The position numbers and the translations under genes are program-made. This document shows positions 60,668-64,000 of a DNA stretch of 64,000 bases, piece by piece. The DNA lies in contig CALMAH010000015.1 of the NCBI GenBank assembly GCA_937859595.1, forward strand, positions 248,001-312,000, given 5' to 3'. Origin of the DNA: an uncultured Acidobacteriota bacterium. GTDB lineage: Bacteria > Acidobacteriota > Blastocatellia > Pyrinomonadales > Pyrinomonadaceae. How positions within the stretch are numbered: the first letter of the stretch is position 1; every line of letters starts with the position of its first letter. Below the pieces are notes generated by a model. The model did no database searches. It had not been told where the DNA came from and was given only the letters and a program-made list of their open reading frames with translations.

Positions 60668-62068
60668 TCAGTCGATGAGCGAGGGATGCTCAAGCCGGCG
60701 CGTCCGTTCAATGTATTTATTCGAATCGAACTTTTTTCCCGTGCTGCCGCTCGTCATATAGCGGATCTGGCCGAAGACGGGCCGCTCCATCCAAGGGCGG
60801 TCGTGTTTACCGAAACACCAGAGGATGCCTGCGTAGGAGTTCGGGTTGCGGCCATCAAGGCAGTATTTATTGTTGAGGTGAACGAGCGTCTCGAACGCTT
60901 CCTCGTAAGTCCGCGACCAGGCGATCACATTCTTCCCCCAGAGCATTCTTACATAATTGTGCATCTCGCCCGTCGCGACCATCTCACGCTGAGCGGCGTT
61001 CCAGAGTTCGTCGTGTGTTTCGCCGGCTTCGAGCTGCTCGAGCGAATAGACCACTTCGCGTTCATCGTCGGCGTGTTCGCGCATGGTTTTGTGCACCCAT
61101 GCGGGCAATGCCTCAAGCGAATCGTAAACGGGGTTGTGCCGGGTCATATTGTAAGAAAGCTCGCGGCGGACGATCAGTTCTTCGAGATATGCGTCTTTCG
61201 AGCCCTGCGACGCATCTGCCTCCTGAACCGCAAGAGCGACCTCAAGCGGCGAAAGGAAACCAAAGTGCAGGTAAGCCGATAGCCGCGATGAACCGTCGAT
61301 GTGGGGTTTGTTCCGGGTTGTTTCGTAATCGGGCAAGATCTCCTCGACAAATTTCTTTAGCCGCCGCCGGCCGTTCGCCGTTCCGCCGCGGTAAATAGGC
61401 GACGGTTTGACCGAGTGATCTATGTCGCACTGCGAAACAAGCTCTGCAATGTTTTCGACAGTGATCTGTGTTTCAAGATCGGCATCAAGTTCTATCCCCA
61501 AACCGTCTTTTTCCACTGCCTCTTCGGCAAAGGGCTTCAGACGATCCGGCAAAAGCTTTTTTATCTTGGGCCTGATCGTATAAGCGGCATACTCTTCTTT
61601 GTCAAACTTCGACATCGGGATGATGCCGTTCGAATCGACAGCGTGGACGGCAATCTCGGCGCGTTCGGCGATACGGCGGTTGTGGCCGGGAATAATAAAA
61701 CACGGGAAATCGTCAGTAACGATAAGCGCGGCGTCTTTTGCAAGAGCGGCGACGGTATTCTTCGGGGAGCTTTCATCTTTCTGCAGATAGAAAATGTATC
61801 TGATACCGAGCCGTTCGAATTCTTTACGCTTTTCCTCGACGCCCTCCAAAATGAATGTGTGAATGCGGTCGCTGGCCCATGGATAGTAGTATTTCAGCCC
61901 TTCGTAAACCAACAGCGGCATTTTGAACTCGTTCGCTTTTCTGATCGCCCATATAAGCGAATGGTTGTAAGACATCCGCTTAAACATCTGCATCCAATAA
62001 AGAACATATCGTCCCTTTTCGTTTATCGGTTTATCGTTTAGCTTAATAACCCTTTCGTTGATCTGCAT
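60668..62068 (-). CDS. Deoxyribodipyrimidine photolyase, class II type
   Basis: 466-aa flavoprotein repairing cyclobutane pyrimidine dimers with blue light. Features of class II photolyases: VLYWMQMFKRMSYNHSLIWA, a DDFPCFIIPGHN segment, RPKIKKLLPDRL, and the C-terminal block LWGKNVIAWSRTYEEAFETL followed by LDGRNPNSYAGILWCFGKHD and MERPVFGQIRYM. It lacks the motifs of the class I and III enzymes. TATAAT (minus strand, 62082-62077) lies 8 nt before the ATG and no ribosome site is present, so the mRNA may be leaderless. Divergent from the phosphodiester glycosidase, with 55 bp between starts. Confidence 0.9.
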   Translation of the reverse strand: MQINERVIKLNDKPINEKGRYVLYWMQMFKRMSYNHSLIWAIRKANEFKMPLLVYEGLKYYYPWASDRIHTFILEGVEEKRKEFERLGIRYIFYLQKDESSPKNTVAALAKDAALIVTDDFPCFIIPGHNRRIAERAEIAVHAVDSNGIIPMSKFDKEEYAAYTIRPKIKKLLPDRLKPFAEEAVEKDGLGIELDADLETQITVENIAELVSQCDIDHSVKPSPIYRGGTANGRRRLKKFVEEILPDYETTRNKPHIDGSSRLSAYLHFGFLSPLEVALAVQEADASQGSKDAYLEELIVRRELSYNMTRHNPVYDSLEALPAWVHKTMREHADDEREVVYSLEQLEAGETHDELWNAAQREMVATGEMHNYVRMLWGKNVIAWSRTYEEAFETLVHLNNKYCLDGRNPNSYAGILWCFGKHDRPWMERPVFGQIRYMTSGSTGKKFDSNKYIERTRRLEHPSLID

Positions 62069-62076
62069 CGGTAAGT

Positions 62077-62082
62077 ATTATA
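62077..62082 (-). promoter_or_regulatory. -10 box of the photolyase gene
   Basis: Perfect TATAAT (62082-62077), 8 nt before the photolyase ATG (62068). No convincing -35 is present. The position implies a leader of 0-2 nt. Confidence 0.4.
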
Positions 62083-62123
62083 AGAACAATTCACCACAGA
62101 GACACTGAGAAACACATAAACAT

Positions 62124-63287
62124 ATGAAAGCCATTACAACGAATCATTTCGCTCGATATGCCCGATCGGTTTCTATCCTCCTTTTCTTATGTGTCGCTGT
62201 GCCGGGTCTCCACGCACAGGAGTTCAAGGCCGTTCACCCGGGCGTCGAATATGCGAAGGTCGAGCACAAGATAGGCGAAGACCCGGTAAAGATAAACCTT
62301 CTCCGGCTTGATCTCACGAAGGTGCGACTAGATGTGAAGCTTGGAATGGACATGGTCCTCGGGACGGAAACTACTTCGTCTATCGCAAGACGTCACGGCG
62401 CGGTCGCGGCGATAAATTCAGGCTTTTTTCGGCTGGACAACAGTATATTCGCAGGCGATCCGGCGGGGGTGCTGATGATCGACAATGTGCTGCTGAGCGA
62501 ATCCTTAAATGACCGGGTCGCGATGATGATCGAAAATGGCAGCGCCGAGACCAGGGTGCATTTCCATCGTGCCGAGGCCGGTAACGCGATCGTTGTTCGC
62601 GGCAGGCAGATCAAGGTCGGGACAAATCGGGAAAGGCAGGGAGACGATATTGTTATCTATACTCGAGAGTTTAACCGAACTGCACTGACCGGCCCGGGTG
62701 GAATGGAGTTTGTTGTTCAAAACGGGCGGGTAAGACGAGTTTTCATCGGGCAGGGCAGCAATGTGATACCGGAGAATGGGTATTTGATCTCGGCAAGCGG
62801 AACCAGACGGGATGAACTTCGGTCGCTGCTGAGAGTTGGCACAAGGGTCGGGTTCTTGACTCTACATTCGTCCCCGGAGAGCATTACTCCTGAGGCAGCG
62901 TTTGGGCGGGCCGAGGACATCACAAACGGCGTCTCACATTTGATCAGAAATGGAAGTGTCCATCTAACTTGGGAAGCTGAAAAAGCGAGCCGTGCATTTG
63001 CAGAGAACCGCCATCCGCGAACGGCCGTTGCAAAGATGAAGGACGGCAAGTTCCTGATGATCACGGTGGATGGGCGGCAGCCGGGCGTGAGTGTTGGGAT
63101 GACGCTCCAGGAGCTTGCGGAGTATTTACTGAGCGTAGGTGCGGTTGATGCGATAAATCTCGACGGCGGAGGCTCGACCACAATGTTCCTTGACGGACGA
63201 GTGGTAAACACCCCCTCCGATCAAAACGGCGAACGCAAGGTCGGTGACGCGATCATCGTCACTCTAAGGCCAAATAATAAAAAGTAG
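62124..63287 (+). CDS. Exported phosphodiester glycosidase family protein (NAGPA-like)
   Basis: 387 aa with a signal peptide (about 15-36, FLCVAVPGLHAQ). The NAGPA/PF09992 domain covers about 80-380. Visible features are YAKVEHKIGEDPVKINLLRL, HGAVAAINSGFFRLDNSIFA, RTAVAKMKDGKFLMITVDGR and the C-terminal active-site block AINLDGGGSTTMFLDGRVVN. Bacterial members (including YjgB-like proteins) may remove sugar phosphates or other glycosyl groups, but the reaction here is unknown. The divergent photolyase leaves only a 55-bp intergenic region. Confidence 0.85.
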   Translation: MKAITTNHFARYARSVSILLFLCVAVPGLHAQEFKAVHPGVEYAKVEHKIGEDPVKINLLRLDLTKVRLDVKLGMDMVLGTETTSSIARRHGAVAAINSGFFRLDNSIFAGDPAGVLMIDNVLLSESLNDRVAMMIENGSAETRVHFHRAEAGNAIVVRGRQIKVGTNRERQGDDIVIYTREFNRTALTGPGGMEFVVQNGRVRRVFIGQGSNVIPENGYLISASGTRRDELRSLLRVGTRVGFLTLHSSPESITPEAAFGRAEDITNGVSHLIRNGSVHLTWEAEKASRAFAENRHPRTAVAKMKDGKFLMITVDGRQPGVSVGMTLQELAEYLLSVGAVDAINLDGGGSTTMFLDGRVVNTPSDQNGERKVGDAIIVTLRPNNKK

Positions 63288-63320
63288 GGGCCGCTGATCG
63301 GCAGAGGCTGAGATAACAGA

Positions 63321-64000
63321 CTAAGCTTCGAAGGGGACCTCGGCGTTCTGGAGAATTCCGAGTTCGTTGCGTGCAACGCGCTCGAGAAGTTTCTGGTCGT
63401 CAAACATCTTGAGAAGTCCGTTCACGGTCGCATATCGCGGCTCGTCGGCAAGCGTTACCGGCAGATTGATGAACGAACGCAGATATTGGTCCAGGCCCTC
63501 GAGAAGCGCCCCGCCGCCTGTTAGTATCACGCCCCGGTCGTAAACGTCTGCCGCTACCTCGGGCCGCAATTCGGTGAGCGTATCTTTCACCAGCTGTGCG
63601 ATCTTTCGGACCACGCTTTCCACCACCGGATATAGCTCTCCGGTTGTGACCTCCACTGCCCCGGGGCTGCCGGTCTGTACGTCCCGTCCGCGAACCTCGA
63701 TAGTTCTCGAAATGTCGTCCGGAAGATAGGTTGAAACAAACGATGTCTTCAAATATTCCGTGGTCTCTTCGCCCACCTGCAATCCGCGATGCCTGCGAAG
63801 ATGTGTGGCGATAACTTCGTTTATCTGGTTGCTGCCAAATCGCTCGCTTGTGGAATGGACCACCGAGCCTTTTGCGACTATCGCTATATTGGTTGTTCCG
63901 GCACCTACGTCGACTATCGCCGATGCTCGCTTGTCCGTTGGCAGAACACCCGCACCAAACGCGGCCGCCAGTCCCTCTTCCATCATAAAGACCTTGCCGA
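63321..64000 (-). CDS. mreB: Rod shape-determining protein MreB, C-terminal part
   Basis: The frame is open to the window edge, so only the C-terminal 225 residues or so are visible. The actin-fold signatures are KVFMMEEGLAAAFGAG, AIVDVGAGTTNIAIVAKG (phosphate-binding), GEETTEYLKTSF, EVRGRDVQTGSPGAVEVTTG and RGVILTGGGALLEGLDQYLR (adenosine-binding). It ends PFEA. MreB organises lateral-wall synthesis in rod-shaped cells. VDVGAGTT instead of the more common VDIGGGTT, and an added FKTS-like region, make it somewhat divergent. Confidence 0.88.
   Translation of the reverse strand, partial: GKVFMMEEGLAAAFGAGVLPTDKRASAIVDVGAGTTNIAIVAKGSVVHSTSERFGSNQINEVIATHLRRHRGLQVGEETTEYLKTSFVSTYLPDDISRTIEVRGRDVQTGSPGAVEVTTGELYPVVESVVRKIAQLVKDTLTELRPEVAADVYDRGVILTGGGALLEGLDQYLRSFINLPVTLADEPRYATVNGLLKMFDDQKLLERVARNELGILQNAEVPFEA

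Overview
The window looks like chromosomal DNA of a Gram-negative bacterium, probably an Acidobacteriota of the Blastocatellia/Pyrinomonadaceae type. This placement is an inference from gene content: paired DUF3857/transglutaminase proteins, DhnA-type class I aldolase, DUF2911, a FG-GAP propeller protein, an RskA-type anti-sigma factor, many exported proteins, split RfaE1/RfaE2 heptose enzymes and intermediate GC. No phage, insertion sequence, CRISPR array or rRNA operon was seen. Most of the window is ordinary core and accessory chromosome in short, often divergent, transcription units.

Layout: 1-5.3 kb holds a truncated exported Arg/Gly-rich protein (minus), then dxs, a membrane-anchored DsbA-like protein and a VKOR (disulfide formation), then an ECF sigma/anti-sigma pair. 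5.3-14.6 kb holds two DUF3857 proteins (one with an intact transglutaminase triad, one without), class I FBP aldolase, a trypsin-like/TPR protein, a thioredoxin-like exported protein, rpiB and a VOC protein. 14.8-21.2 kb holds DUF5996, an unknown exported protein, a TetR regulator with a striking symmetric promoter/operator, DUF2911-ltaE-cmk-DUF1697, and tRNA-Arg(TCT) and tRNA-His(GTG). 21.3-27 kb holds a subtilase with a BACON-like domain, a calcium-motif propeller protein, rfaE1-rfaE2, an unknown gene and rsmE. 27-32 kb is a minus-strand block: exported protein, orphan DNA methyltransferase, zinc-ribbon membrane protein, PolB-like 3'-5' exonuclease, exported low-complexity protein and VWA protein. 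32-40.4 kb holds two glycine-zipper paralogues, unknown exported proteins, a BtuF-like protein, glutaminyl cyclase, guanine deaminase, a RraB-domain lipoprotein and a half-size DMT transporter. 40.4-43.8 kb holds tmk-hfq-miaA, a candidate 32-aa membrane peptide, YciI and an apparently exported restriction-endonuclease-like protein. 44-54 kb holds an SLC13 transporter with four RCK_C domains, a TPR protein, MarC, a beta-propeller protein, a two-gene nucleotidyltransferase cassette and SpoIID. 54-64 kb holds an M14 peptidase, plsC, two tandem membrane paralogues, a LolA-like protein, a VOC protein, a class II photolyase, a phosphodiester glycosidase and the 3' end of mreB.

Most interesting signals: (i) an exported protein whose mature part resembles a type II restriction endonuclease; (ii) a possible three-way-junction RNA of about 100 nt at 3662-3761; (iii) a 43-bp two-block symmetric element enclosing the whole tetR promoter, with the -10 box only 7 nt from the ATG; (iv) the same short -10-to-ATG spacing at cmk, the photolyase and a nucleotidyltransferase cassette, which suggests leaderless mRNAs; (v) a perfect palindrome inside the spacer of the likely dxs promoter; (vi) a small nucleotidyltransferase cassette that resembles toxin-antitoxin layouts. 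Coordinates and motifs come from reading the sequence. Family names are recognised from memory and were not checked by database search.
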